Source: Devosia oryziradicis (GTDB taxonomy: Bacteria; Pseudomonadota; Alphaproteobacteria; Rhizobiales; Devosiaceae). Taken from it: a DNA stretch of 64,000 nt. The translations under genes were made by a program, and so were the position numbers. This document shows positions 36,170 through 45,413 of this stretch, one piece after another (position 1 is the stretch's first letter; the number at the start of each line of letters is the position of its first letter). Where the stretch lies: contig NZ_CP068047.1 of assembly GCF_016698645.1 (NCBI RefSeq), forward strand, positions 2,763,001 through 2,827,000, in the 5' to 3' direction. Below the pieces are notes generated by a model. The model made no database searches. It was not told the origin of the DNA and saw only the letters and a program-made list of their open reading frames with translations.

Positions 36170-38058
36170 TGCCGCAGACGTTCCGGGCGCCAGCAGCAGT
36201 TGAAACGGGGCCGCCGCCCGTGGCGACACCACCGCCCGCAGTAGCCGACCCGCCTGCCGTATCGCCGACCACGACGACCACCGCCCAACCAACGCCGCCA
36301 ACCCCGATCCAGGAGTTCAGCCCCGTGTCCCAGTCCCTCTACGATATCCTGATCATGATCGCCGTAATCCTGGTGGCGCTGTTCGCCATCGGCATGGTGT
36401 TTTCGCGCCTCTATCAGCGTTCCAGCAAGGAAGTCAGCTTCGTGCGCACCGGCTTCGGCGGGCAGAAGGTGATCATGAATGGTGGTGCGCTGGTGTTCCC
36501 GGTGCTGCATGAGCAGATCCCGGTCAACATGAACACGCTGCGGCTCGAAGTGCGCCGCGCCGCCGACCAGGCCCTGATCACCAAGGACCGCATGCGCGTG
36601 GACGTACAGGCCGAATTCTATGTGCGGGTGCAGCCCGTAGTGGAATCGATCGCCAATGCCGCGCAGACGCTTGGCCGGCGCACCATGGAGCCGGGCGCCC
36701 TCAAGGAGCTGGTGGAAGGCAAGTTCGTGGACGCGCTGCGCGCCGTGGCAGCCGAAATGGCGATGGAAGAACTGCACGAACAGCGCGTGAGCTTCGTGCA
36801 GAAGGTGCAGGCGGCGGTATCGGAAGACATTCTCAAGAACGGGCTTGAGCTGGAATCGGTGTCGCTGACCGGCCTGGACCAGACAAACCGCGAATTCTTC
36901 AACCCGGATAATGCGTTCGACGCGGAAGGTCTCACCAAGCTGACGCAGGCGATCGAAGAACGCCGCAAGACGCGCAACGATATCGAGCAGGAAACGCAGG
37001 TCCTCATCGAGCGCAAGAATCTTGAGGCAGAAGCGCAGAAATACCAGATCGCCCGCGACAAGGAATTTGCCCGTCTCGAGCAGGAGCGCGAGATCCAGGT
37101 GCGCATGGCCGAGCAGTCGGCGCTGATCAAGCAGCAGCAATCGGAGCGCGAGCGCGAAGCAGAGCAAGCGCGCATCCTGGCGGCGCAGATGGTGCGCGAA
37201 TCCGACATCGCCTCCAACCAGGTGGTGCAGGAACGCGAGATCGCCACGGCCCTGGCGGTGGAGGCGGCCGCGGTGGAGAAGGCCAAGCAGATCGCCCTCG
37301 CCGAGCAGGCGCGCGACATCGCCGTCGCAGTCAAGAGCAAGGAGAAGTCGGTTGCCGATGCGGCGGCCGACGAGGCGCGTGCCGTGGCGGCCAAGGCAGC
37401 CGAAGAAGTCACGACATCGCGCCAGACTGCGGTGGCCGAGCGCGAAAAGGCCATCCAGCTGATCGAAGCCCGCAAGGCGGCCGAGCAGCAGGCCATTTCG
37501 GTGACCGTGGCGGCCGAGGCCGAGAAGGCGGCGGCGGCCGACCGGGCCGAAGCGCTGCGGATCGCCGCCAATGCGGATGCGGAAAGGGCGCGATTGACCG
37601 CCAAGGGTGCGGCCGACGCTGAAAAGCTCAAGGCCGAGGCAGCCGCGGCGACCTACAAGGTGGAAGCCGAGGGCAAGCGGACGATCAACGAGGCCAGCAA
37701 TACGCTGAGCCCCGAGCAGATCGCCATGCAGGTGCGGGTCAAGCTGATCGAGGCGCTACCGCAGATCATCGCCGAAAGCGTCAAGCCGATGCAGAATATC
37801 GACGGCATCAAGATCCTGCATGTCGATGGGCTCAACGGCTCAAGCCAGGCCGGCGGCGAAGGCGCCGGCTTGGGCAATGGCGGTGGGCTGGCCGACCAGG
37901 CTGTTGCTGCCGCCCTGCGCTATCGCAGCCAGGCGCCGCTGATCGATGCCTTGATGAGCGAGCTCGGCCTCAGCGGCGGCACCCTGGACGGTCTTGCGGC
38001 ATCCGTCACCGGGACATCGGTGGCCAAGCCCGAGATCGACATCAAGGGGAAGAAATAG
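36169..38058 (+). CDS. Flotillin family protein (YqiK-like)
   Basis: The 629-residue protein starts with an unusual 50-residue Pro/Thr-rich cytoplasmic or exported stretch (TGPPPVATPPPAVADPPAVS, PTTTTTAQPTPP). One membrane helix at about residues 58-78 follows, then a SPFH domain (FVRTGFGGQKVIMNGGALVFPVLHE ...) and a long Ala/Glu-rich coiled coil (about residues 260-520) with a conserved C-terminal VDGLNG segment. Flotillins oligomerise and scaffold membrane microdomains. It is translationally coupled to the YqiJ-like gene. Its 3' end overlaps the convergent glycosyltransferase by 17 bp. Confidence 0.93.
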   Translation: MPQTFRAPAAVETGPPPVATPPPAVADPPAVSPTTTTTAQPTPPTPIQEFSPVSQSLYDILIMIAVILVALFAIGMVFSRLYQRSSKEVSFVRTGFGGQKVIMNGGALVFPVLHEQIPVNMNTLRLEVRRAADQALITKDRMRVDVQAEFYVRVQPVVESIANAAQTLGRRTMEPGALKELVEGKFVDALRAVAAEMAMEELHEQRVSFVQKVQAAVSEDILKNGLELESVSLTGLDQTNREFFNPDNAFDAEGLTKLTQAIEERRKTRNDIEQETQVLIERKNLEAEAQKYQIARDKEFARLEQEREIQVRMAEQSALIKQQQSEREREAEQARILAAQMVRESDIASNQVVQEREIATALAVEAAAVEKAKQIALAEQARDIAVAVKSKEKSVADAAADEARAVAAKAAEEVTTSRQTAVAEREKAIQLIEARKAAEQQAISVTVAAEAEKAAAADRAEALRIAANADAERARLTAKGAADAEKLKAEAAAATYKVEAEGKRTINEASNTLSPEQIAMQVRVKLIEALPQIIAESVKPMQNIDGIKILHVDGLNGSSQAGGEGAGLGNGGGLADQAVAAALRYRSQAPLIDALMSELGLSGGTLDGLAASVTGTSVAKPEIDIKGKK

Positions 38059-38851
38059 CGATCCCTTCGCGAGCGCAAAGTTCGGCCATGGCACTGCCCG
38101 CGGGCGGGAGTGGCATGCCCGCCCTGCCCCGGTTGGTGAGCTGGCTGCGCCAGAGGTGGATGGCCATTGTGTCCGGACCAATGGCGGCATCGACGCTGGA
38201 GCCGGGCTGCATCAGCGTCGGTATGCCCTCATAGGGAATAGGATAGAGCGCCGAACTGGGCAGGACATGTCCGGCAAGGCCGCGCTGCTGTACAAAGTAA
38301 GTCAGGGCCATGGGCCCCGTGGCGCCATATTGCATGTGCTCGGGTGCGACCGGATCGCCGAAGAGCCGGCGCACGCCCACTTCGAGGCGTCGGAAGATCG
38401 GCAGGTGTGGCTCGAGCAGCGGCCTTGGACCGGGACTGAAGATACCCAAGAGGTCATCCAGTAGCGGGGCTTCGGCGGGAATGTGCAGCACGGCGCCATT
38501 GATCGAGCCGGGCCGTTCATAAGCCATCAGGTAGTCCGGCGGGCCGGCGATGGGGCGGACGCAATAGACGTCGAGATCGGCATAGACCCCGCGACGCTGG
38601 CGCAGGCCGGTCATGCGGAACAAATCCGAAAACACGCCGGGCGTACCGCGCCCCTTGTAGAACACGAGCCGCTCGCGTGGCAGCACTTCGACGGCGTCGC
38701 GGGCGGTCGCTTCAGCCGGCAGACCGGGTATCGCGTCGTAGGAATAGACCTCGACGCGATGACCCTGCCGGGTGAACGAGGCAATGGACAATGCCTCGAG
38801 CCAGCTCATCGGCCCATGCCAGAAACTGAAGATCGTCGGCAGGCTGGTCAT
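38042..38851 (-). CDS. DXD-motif glycosyltransferase (capsular polysaccharide synthesis-like)
   Basis: The 269-residue protein opens TIFSFWHGPMSWLEALSIASF and contains FSDLFRMTGLRQRRGVYADLDVYCVRP, where DLD is the metal-binding DXD motif of the Gly_transf_sug/Caps_synth group. It ends with IHLWRSQLTNRG. Members add hexoses to surface glycans. It is isolated from the polysaccharide locus at 3-20 kb, and lies 8 bp after the DEAD-box helicase gene on the same strand. The acceptor is unknown. Confidence 0.85.
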   Translation of the reverse strand: MTSLPTIFSFWHGPMSWLEALSIASFTRQGHRVEVYSYDAIPGLPAEATARDAVEVLPRERLVFYKGRGTPGVFSDLFRMTGLRQRRGVYADLDVYCVRPIAGPPDYLMAYERPGSINGAVLHIPAEAPLLDDLLGIFSPGPRPLLEPHLPIFRRLEVGVRRLFGDPVAPEHMQYGATGPMALTYFVQQRGLAGHVLPSSALYPIPYEGIPTLMQPGSSVDAAIGPDTMAIHLWRSQLTNRGRAGMPLPPAGSAMAELCAREGIAISSP

Positions 38852-38859
38852 CTGGGCAA

Positions 38860-40806
38860 TCAGATCTGGGGCTTGCGCTTGGACTTGTGGTCCTTCCTGG
38901 CAGGCTTCTCCTTCTTCGCAAAGGGGACGCCGTCAGCCGGTTTGCCAGACCATTTGGGCTTGCCCTTATTCTTGTTCGGCGGTGCCTTGCTCACCTTGGA
39001 CGGACGCGGCTTGTCGGCGTCCGCTGTAGTCGGGGTCCAACCGCCGGTCGCAGGTGCCGCCTCCAGGTCGTCGGGCCGCAAGCCAGCCGAACCGTAACGC
39101 CGCTTGCGGTCTTCGCGCTCAGGTCGCGGAGCGTTGGGGTCGTAGCGCTCGATCGGGCCAGGTGGACGCCGCTGGCCCGGCGGCGGGCCGGAGCGGCGTT
39201 CGCCGGGGCCGTCGACCGGGGCGATGGTGACGCCGCGTTCGCCAGAGCCGTTCTTCTCGATCGACTTGGCAAAGGCATCGGCCTTGGGCGCCGCGACCTC
39301 GAAGATGGATTCGGTGTCGAAGATGCGGATCGAGCCGATGGCGGTCTTGGTCACATTCCCAGCCTTGCACAGCATGGGCAGCAGCCAGCGAGGCTCGGCC
39401 TTGTGCTTGCGACCGACCGATACCTTGAACCAGGTGCCGCCCTCGAAGCGCTCACGCGTGCGCGGATCCTTGTCGCCCGGCTTGTCGAAGACCGGCGCGT
39501 CGCTGACGTCTTCGGGCGCCGGACGTGCGGCCAGTTGCTGGCGCAAATAGGCCGCGGCGATGGCCTCAACCGAATGGCGCGCGATGAGCTGGGCGACGAA
39601 CTCGGCTTCCTCCTCGGCGAGAGGCTTGCTCAGCATCTCGTTGCTGAGGATGCTTTCGCGGTAGCGAGCCTCGATCTCCTCGGCCGAGGGCGGCGGCATC
39701 ATCGAAACGTCGAGCTTGGCGACCTTGAGGACGCGCTGGGCGACGTTGCGGCGGTGCATCGGCGAGATGATGACGCAGGTACCCTTGCGACCCGCCCGGC
39801 CCGTGCGGCCCGAGCGATGCAGCAGCGTATCGGGATTGGTCGGCAGGTCGGCGTGGATGACGAGGTCGAGATTGGGCAGATCGATGCCGCGGGCGGCGAC
39901 GTCGGTGGCGACGCAGATGCGGGCCCGGCCATCGCGCATGGATTGCAGGGCATTGGTCCGCTCGGCCTGGCTGAGTTCACCCGACAGGGTGACGACATCA
40001 AAGCCGCGATTGTGCAGGCGCGACGACAGGTGCTTCACGCCCTCGCGGGTCGAGGCGAAGACGATGGTGTTGACCGCCTCGAAATAGAGCAGCGTATTGA
40101 TGATGGCGTTTTCGCGTTCGGCCGCCGGCACCAGCATCAGCTTGTAATCGATGTCAGCATGCTGCTCGTTGGCGCTGGTGGCAGCGACGCGCAGTGCATC
40201 GCGCTGGAAGGTCTTGGCCAGTTGCGCGATCGGCTTTGGCACCGTGGCCGAGAACAGCAGCGTGCGGCGATCTTCCGGCGCGGCGTCGAGGATGAATTCA
40301 AGGTCTTCCCGGAAGCCCAGGTCGAGCATTTCGTCGGCTTCGTCGAGCACGACGGCGCGGAGCGCGGACATGTCGAGGGCGCCGCGGGTGATGTGGTCGC
40401 GCAGGCGGCCGGGGGTGCCGACGACGATATGGGCGCCGCGTTCAAGGGCACGGCGCTCGGTGCGCGCATCCATGCCGCCGACGCAGGAGGCCGTCTTGGC
40501 GCCGGCCTCGGCATAGAGCCAATCGAGTTCGCGCTGCACCTGGAGGGCCAGCTCACGCGTCGGCGCGATGACCAGCGCCATGGGGGCGCCCAGCGTATCG
40601 AAGCGATCGAGGTCGCCCAGCAGGGTCGGCGCGATGGCCATGCCGAAGGCGACCGTCTTGCCGGAGCCGGTCTGAGCGGAGACGAGCAGGTCGCGACCTG
40701 CGGTCTCGTCTTCGATGATCGCTGCCTGGACGGGCGTCAGGGTTTCGTAGCCCTTGGCGGCGAGTGCGCGGGCGAGTGGCGGGAGGATGGTTTCAGGCAG
40801 GGACAT
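38860..40806 (-). CDS. DEAD-box ATP-dependent RNA helicase (DbpA/CsdA-like)
   Basis: The 648-residue protein has all helicase motifs: the Q motif at Gln27 (TLTPVQAAI), motif I AQTGSGKT at residues 44-51, PTRELA, TPGRL, LDEADEMLDLGF, SATVP, and in the second domain ARICVATDVAARGIDLPNL and HRSGRTGRAGRKG. A DbpA-type RNA-binding domain is near residues 470-545, followed by a basic Gly/Pro-rich tail ending KKEKPARKDHKSKRK. It likely acts in ribosome assembly or cold adaptation. Confidence 0.94.
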   Translation of the reverse strand: MSLPETILPPLARALAAKGYETLTPVQAAIIEDETAGRDLLVSAQTGSGKTVAFGMAIAPTLLGDLDRFDTLGAPMALVIAPTRELALQVQRELDWLYAEAGAKTASCVGGMDARTERRALERGAHIVVGTPGRLRDHITRGALDMSALRAVVLDEADEMLDLGFREDLEFILDAAPEDRRTLLFSATVPKPIAQLAKTFQRDALRVAATSANEQHADIDYKLMLVPAAERENAIINTLLYFEAVNTIVFASTREGVKHLSSRLHNRGFDVVTLSGELSQAERTNALQSMRDGRARICVATDVAARGIDLPNLDLVIHADLPTNPDTLLHRSGRTGRAGRKGTCVIISPMHRRNVAQRVLKVAKLDVSMMPPPSAEEIEARYRESILSNEMLSKPLAEEEAEFVAQLIARHSVEAIAAAYLRQQLAARPAPEDVSDAPVFDKPGDKDPRTRERFEGGTWFKVSVGRKHKAEPRWLLPMLCKAGNVTKTAIGSIRIFDTESIFEVAAPKADAFAKSIEKNGSGERGVTIAPVDGPGERRSGPPPGQRRPPGPIERYDPNAPRPEREDRKRRYGSAGLRPDDLEAAPATGGWTPTTADADKPRPSKVSKAPPNKNKGKPKWSGKPADGVPFAKKEKPARKDHKSKRKPQI

Positions 40807-40852
40807 TGTTCAGACTTTCTATGCGCCGCCAATCATTGGCGCATGCCACGAA

Positions 40853-40930
40853 GTCATTCCCGCGAAAGCGGGAACCTCCGTTTTCTTTGATGCGTCGATA
40901 AACAGGGGTACCCGCTTTCGCGGGAATGAC
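40853..40930. repeat. Long inverted repeat (REP/BIME-like intergenic element)
   Basis: GTCATTCCCGCGAAAGCGGG (40853-40872) and its exact complement at 40911-40930 flank 38 bp. Each arm also folds on itself (CCCGC GAAA GCGGG). This is the form of dispersed palindromic elements common between genes in Alphaproteobacteria. It lies between the helicase start and the ndk terminator. No second copy was seen in the window. Confidence 0.85.
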
Positions 40931-40964
40931 CCGGTGGGTGCTGTTGTAGCACAAACAAAGCAAA

Positions 40965-40985
40965 AGGCCGCCCGGCGGGCGGCCT
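40965..40985 (-). terminator. Intrinsic terminator of ndk
   Basis: AGGCCGCCCG and CGGGCGGCCT form a GC-rich stem 25 bp past the ndk stop. Read leftward it is followed by TTTTGCTTTGTTTG. Confidence 0.87.
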
Positions 40986-41009
40986 CTCAATTCAGCTGCG
41001 CCTCTGCGC

Positions 41010-41432
41010 TTAGCCGACGAGCTCGTCGTCGTTGAAGAAGAACTTGATTTCGGAGGCAGCGGTCTCGGGGGCGTCCGAGCCGTGGACCGAGTTTTCGCCG
41101 ATCGAAAGGGCGAATTCCTTGCGGATCGTGCCCTCGGCAGCGTTGGCCGGGTTGGTCGCGCCCATGACTTCGCGGTTCTTGAGGATGGCGCCCTCGCCTT
41201 CCAGGACCTGCACAACGACGGGCGACGCGATCATCTGCTCGACCAGTTCACCGAAGAAGGGGCGATCCTTGTGCACGCCGTAGAAGCCTTCGGCCTGGGC
41301 ACGCGTCATGTGGATCTTCTTGAGGGCGATCGGGCGGAGACCGGCTTCCTCGAACTTGGCGATGATCTTGCCGATGAGGTTGCGACGGACGGCATCGGGC
41401 TTGATGATGGAGAAGGTGCGTTCGAGCGCCAT
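41010..41432 (-). CDS. ndk: Nucleoside diphosphate kinase
   Basis: The 140-residue enzyme exchanges terminal phosphates among nucleoside triphosphates. It starts [23 protein letters not shown], has [20 protein letters not shown] and the active-site [16 protein letters not shown], where His is the phosphorylated residue. Length is standard. It is transcribed alone and ends in a clear terminator. Confidence 0.98.
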   Translation of the reverse strand: MALERTFSIIKPDAVRRNLIGKIIAKFEEAGLRPIALKKIHMTRAQAEGFYGVHKDRPFFGELVEQMIASPVVVQVLEGEGAILKNREVMGATNPANAAEGTIRKEFALSIGENSVHGSDAPETAASEIKFFFNDDELVG

Positions 41433-41559
41433 TGGGTCGATCCTTGAATGGGTCTGTTGGAAAGGTGGCGCCTTGTAGCGGCGAACTGCGACGGAGACAA
41501 GACGGCGCGCACCGCGACAAGGCGGCGCGCGCCGAACGTGGTTTCAGCAATAGGGAGGG

Positions 41560-41916
41560 TTATTGCGGCGTCAGCGTTTCGGTGCCGGTACCGTCCTGGC
41601 CGGCGACAGTCCAGATACCCTCCATGGAGCCGTCTTCCATGATTTCATAGACCAGCAGGCCAACGGCGTCGCCAAGCACATAGCCGGCGGAGAACGCATT
41701 GCCGTTGCGCATGCAGATGCCCGAAGAGGTGGTCGAGCCGGTCGTCCACTCGATGGCGCAGGTCGTTTCGCTGAGCAGCGTGATTTCGGCAGTGCCGGTG
41801 TAGGGCGAGCCGTTGATATTGGTGCCTTCGACAGCATAGCTGCCACCCACATCCTGGGCAGCGGCAAAGCCGCATGATGCCAGCGCGAACAGGCCGGCGA
41901 GAACAAGATGACGCAT
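41560..41916 (-). CDS. Small secreted protein of an uncharacterised Hyphomicrobiales family
   Basis: The 118-residue protein has a signal peptide (MRHLVLAGLFALASCGFAAA) and a short beta-rich domain: YAVEGTNINGSPYTGTAEIT, TTCAIEWTTGSTTSSGICM, GTWTVAGQDG-like end. Two cysteines may form a disulfide. Similar proteins are sometimes labelled fibronectin-binding, without evidence I can verify. AGGGAGA precedes the ATG at 41916. It diverges from the beta-lactamase gene. Confidence 0.75.
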   Translation of the reverse strand: MRHLVLAGLFALASCGFAAAQDVGGSYAVEGTNINGSPYTGTAEITLLSETTCAIEWTTGSTTSSGICMRNGNAFSAGYVLGDAVGLLVYEIMEDGSMEGIWTVAGQDGTGTETLTPQ

Positions 41917-42067
41917 TTCTGTTTCTCCCTCATGCGGACCACATGGTCCACGATGCCATGTTGCCACGCCGCAAGGCCGCTTGCCATCGGGCCTGGTCCA
42001 GCGGCTCCACATTTTCGACATGTCGGCTTGGCTAGTGCGGGGGGGTCAATTCCTGGGACCTCGCACC

Positions 42068-42859
42068 ATGTTCGACCGCCTGCGCATCGCCACCGTCCTG
42101 GCGCTGATCACCATGCCGGCCCTGTCTGCCGAACCGGTCGCCTGCACGGTAATCCTGGATGGACGCAGCGGCGACGTGTTGCTGAGGGAAGGCACCTGCG
42201 ACCAACGCTTCGCGCCGTTCTCCACCTTCAAGCTGCCCCTAGCCGTGATGGGTTATGACGCCGGCATCCTGGTGGACGACGTGACCCCACGCTGGGAATG
42301 GCATGCTGGGCTGACCGCACCGGAGCGCGACCACAAGCCCGTCGACCCGACAATCTGGGAGCGGGATTCGGTGCTGTGGTACTCGCGAGAGCTTACGCGC
42401 CTGATGGGCGCGGATGCCTTCGCGCGGTATGTGGCAGAGCTCGACTACGGAAACGGCGACGTTTCCGGCGCGCCCGGCAAGCAGAATGGGCTGACCAATG
42501 CCTGGCTGGGGACATCGCTCGCCATTTCGCCCGACGAACAAGTCGCTTTCGTACGCCGGTTGCTACGTGGCGCCCTGCCCGTCGATGGGCAGGCACAGGC
42601 ATGGGCTGCATCGATCCTGCCGGATTTCACGGCGGGAGATTGGATGGTCAGCGGCAAGACCGGCAGCGGGTGGGTTTCCGACGCCAATGGTGATTTCTAT
42701 CGTGACCGGCCGCTGGGTTGGTTCGTCGGCTGGGCGCAGCGGGGCGACAGTGTCGTCGTCTTCGCGCGGCTGCGGGTGGATGCACAGCGCAGCGCGGAAA
42801 ATCTCGGGCCCGTGGTGCGCGAGAGCCTGCTAGCCGATCTTCCGGCGCTCCTTCCCTAG
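42068..42859 (+). CDS. Class D beta-lactamase-like serine hydrolase
   Basis: The 263-residue protein has a signal peptide (MFDRLRIATVLALITMPALS) and the class D motifs in order: S52-T-F-K55 (active Ser and carbamylated Lys position), S101-V-L, Y127-G-N129, and K197-T-G199. WLGTSLAIS and GWFVGW, typical of the OXA fold, are also present. Length matches class D enzymes. The usual second motif SxV reads S-V-L here. It is a single gene without a regulator or mobile element, so it is probably a resident chromosomal gene; the substrate range cannot be read. Confidence 0.9.
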   Translation: MFDRLRIATVLALITMPALSAEPVACTVILDGRSGDVLLREGTCDQRFAPFSTFKLPLAVMGYDAGILVDDVTPRWEWHAGLTAPERDHKPVDPTIWERDSVLWYSRELTRLMGADAFARYVAELDYGNGDVSGAPGKQNGLTNAWLGTSLAISPDEQVAFVRRLLRGALPVDGQAQAWAASILPDFTAGDWMVSGKTGSGWVSDANGDFYRDRPLGWFVGWAQRGDSVVVFARLRVDAQRSAENLGPVVRESLLADLPALLP

Positions 42860-43001
42860 GCCGGCATCGCCACGATCGGCGATGCCGGTTGCCATAAGGG
42901 TCGCTTAACTCTATCCAACGCCGAACACTTTGTCGCAGGCCCGCTGCCACGGTTTTGTCCGTTCCAGCCGCAAGCCTGCCAATCTCATAGATTGCCTGAC
43001 C

Positions 43002-44864
43002 ATGCTTGCTATCACCAACCTCACCTATCGCATCCAGGGCCGCGAATTGTTCGAAGACGCTTCGGTGGTGTTGCCGACGGGGTCAAAGACCGGCTTTGTC
43101 GGCAAGAACGGCACGGGCAAGACGACTTTGTTCCACCTGATCCAGGGTCATCTGGGCGCCGATTCAGGCTCGATCGAACTCAACAAAAAAGCGCGGATCG
43201 GCGCGGTGGCGCAGGAAGCCCCGGCCGGCAACGAGAGCGTGCTCGATGTGGTGCTGGCCGCCGACAAGGAGCGTACGGCCCTGCTGGCAGAAGCCGAAAC
43301 CGCCACCGACCCCCACCGGATCAGCGACATCTATACGCGACTGGCCGATATCGACGCCTATTCCGCCGAAGCCCGCGCTTCGTCGATCCTCAAAGGCCTC
43401 GGTTTCGAGCAGGATCGGCAGCTGGCGCCGACCCACGAGCTATCAGGCGGCTGGCGCATGCGCGTGGCGCTCGCCGGCGTGCTGTTCAGCCAGCCGGACC
43501 TCCTGCTGCTGGACGAGCCGACCAACTACCTCGACCTCGAAGGCACGCTGTGGCTGGAAAAGTACCTGGCTACCTATCCCTACACCGTCTTCATGATCAG
43601 CCACGATCGCGATCTGCTCAACAAGGCTGTCAATTCGATCATCCATCTCGAGCACCGCAAGCTGACCTTCTACAAGGGCAATTACGACACGTTCGAGACC
43701 ACCCGCCGCATGCAGATGGAGCTCAACAACAAGAGCCGCGATAAATCGCTGGAACAGATCGCGCATCTGCAGAAGTTCGTCGATCGCTTCAAGGCCAAGG
43801 CGACCAAGGCCAAGCAGGCGCAGTCGCGCATGAAGATGATCGAGAAGCTTAAGCCGCCGGCGGCCATGTTCGACGAGTATGCGGCGCCGTTCAAGTTCCA
43901 GCCGCCCAAGGACGAGCCCCCTACTCCGATGATCACCCTGGAAAAGGTGGCGGCGGGCTATGGCGACAAGGCGATTCTGCGCAACGTCACGATGCGCATC
44001 GATCCCGATGACCGCATCGCCCTGGTCGGCGTCAATGGCAACGGCAAGTCAACCTTTGCCAAGCTCTTGGCCGGGGACATCCCGGTGATGGACGGCACCC
44101 TACGCAAGGGCAAGAAGCTCGAGATCGCCCACTTCGCGCAGCACCAGATGGACAAGCTGCAGCCCGAATGGACGCCGCTGGAGCACATGGTTGACCTGAT
44201 GCCGCTGGACAATGAAGCCCGGCGCCGCAGCCGGCTGGCTCAGATGGGGCTGACCACCAGCCGCATGGACACCAAGGCCAAGAATCTCAGCGGCGGCGAG
44301 CGTGCTCGGCTGCTGATGGGCATCATCACCTTTGGCGGGCCGGGCATGATGATCCTGGACGAACCGACCAACCATCTCGATATCGACAGTCGCGACGCCC
44401 TTGTGCATGCCCTCAACGACTATGATGGCGCGGTGCTGATCATCAGCCACGACCGCCACCTGATCGAAGCGACCTGCGACACGCTCTGGATCGCCGAAGG
44501 CGGCACGATCCGCGAGCTCGATGAGGATCTCGATACCTATCAGCGCAACATCACCTCGACCAAGGAAGGCAAAGGCAACGCCAAGGGCGAGCAAAAATCC
44601 AGCAAGCAGGAAGCAATCAGCAAGCGTGCTGAGGTCGCGCCGCTCAGGAAGTCCGTTAAGGAAACAGAAACCAAGATCGCCCGTTTGCGGGTGGAAATAG
44701 ACAAAATCGACGCCCAACTCGCCGATCCCAAGGTCTATAACGGCGCTCCCGAGCGGGTCATCGCGCTTGGCAAGGACAAGGCGCGTTTCGCGGCCGACCT
44801 TGAGAGTTCAGAAGAACAATGGCTGGCCTTGAGTGCCGAGCTGGAGGATGCTGAGCGCGCATGA
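43002..44864 (+). CDS. ABC-F family ATP-binding protein (Uup/YheS-like)
   Basis: The 620-residue protein carries two ABC ATPase domains and no membrane segment. Walker A motifs are GKNGTGKTT (34-42) and GVNGNGKST in the second half, with LSGGWRMRVALA and LSGGERARLLMG signatures and LDEPTNYLDLE / LDEPTNHLDID. An inter-domain linker of charged helices and a C-terminal coiled coil (residues about 545-620) complete the ABC-F plan. Such proteins act on ribosomes. The ATG at 43002 fits the family N-terminus MLAITNLTY. It overlaps the DUF985 gene by 4 bp. Confidence 0.94.
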   Translation: MLAITNLTYRIQGRELFEDASVVLPTGSKTGFVGKNGTGKTTLFHLIQGHLGADSGSIELNKKARIGAVAQEAPAGNESVLDVVLAADKERTALLAEAETATDPHRISDIYTRLADIDAYSAEARASSILKGLGFEQDRQLAPTHELSGGWRMRVALAGVLFSQPDLLLLDEPTNYLDLEGTLWLEKYLATYPYTVFMISHDRDLLNKAVNSIIHLEHRKLTFYKGNYDTFETTRRMQMELNNKSRDKSLEQIAHLQKFVDRFKAKATKAKQAQSRMKMIEKLKPPAAMFDEYAAPFKFQPPKDEPPTPMITLEKVAAGYGDKAILRNVTMRIDPDDRIALVGVNGNGKSTFAKLLAGDIPVMDGTLRKGKKLEIAHFAQHQMDKLQPEWTPLEHMVDLMPLDNEARRRSRLAQMGLTTSRMDTKAKNLSGGERARLLMGIITFGGPGMMILDEPTNHLDIDSRDALVHALNDYDGAVLIISHDRHLIEATCDTLWIAEGGTIRELDEDLDTYQRNITSTKEGKGNAKGEQKSSKQEAISKRAEVAPLRKSVKETETKIARLRVEIDKIDAQLADPKVYNGAPERVIALGKDKARFAADLESSEEQWLALSAELEDAERA

Positions 44865-45292
44865 GAAAACTCGCCGCCAAGGATGTGATCTTTACCCTCG
44901 GGATGCAGCGGCACCCCGAAGGCGGCTGGTATGCGCGGACCTTCGAGGACACCGACAAGACGGACGGCCGGGCCTGTTCCACGGCGATCTACTACCTGCT
45001 TGAGGCCGGCGACAGTTCGCGGTGGCACCGGGTCGACGCGGTGGAGGTGTGGCACTACTATGCCGGTGCCCCGCTGCGGCTGCGCATCTCGGATGGCAAC
45101 ACCGTGGAAGAGCACATGCTTGGCGCGGAACTCGACGCCGGCGAACGCCCGCAGGTCGTGGTGCCCACCAAGGCGTGGCAATCGGCAGTAAGCACGGGGG
45201 AATGGACGCTGGTTGGATGCACGGTTGCTCCCGGCTTTGAATTCTCGGGCTTTGAACTGGCTGAAGAAGGGTGGTCGCCGGGCGGCGCTTAG
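44861..45292 (+). CDS. DUF985 cupin-type protein
   Basis: The 143-residue protein reads HPEGGWYARTFED, STAIYYLLEAGDSSRWHRVDAVEVWHYYAG, then PTKAWQSAV and GCTVAPGFEFSGFELA, the full DUF985 pattern. The conserved His residues of the cupin barrel could bind metal. Function is uncertain; family members resemble sugar-epimerase-type cupins. The start overlaps the ABC-F stop (ATGA), so translation is coupled. Confidence 0.92.
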   Translation: MRKLAAKDVIFTLGMQRHPEGGWYARTFEDTDKTDGRACSTAIYYLLEAGDSSRWHRVDAVEVWHYYAGAPLRLRISDGNTVEEHMLGAELDAGERPQVVVPTKAWQSAVSTGEWTLVGCTVAPGFEFSGFELAEEGWSPGGA

Positions 45293-45413
45293 CTCCGAGG
45301 GAAGGTGCCGCGAGTGTTCTGGTGGCGAGACACTAACCCTTGCCATCGCGCCCCGTTGACAGTGACGCGCCGTTGCCATTTGCTGGCATGATCAAAGTCC
45401 CTGAAAGTGCGCC

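Noticed and set aside
38887..40890. A 667-codon open frame on the strand opposite the DEAD-box helicase
   Set aside because: It mirrors the codon bias of a GC-rich gene, has low-complexity Arg/Gly/Asp composition and no recognisable domain.
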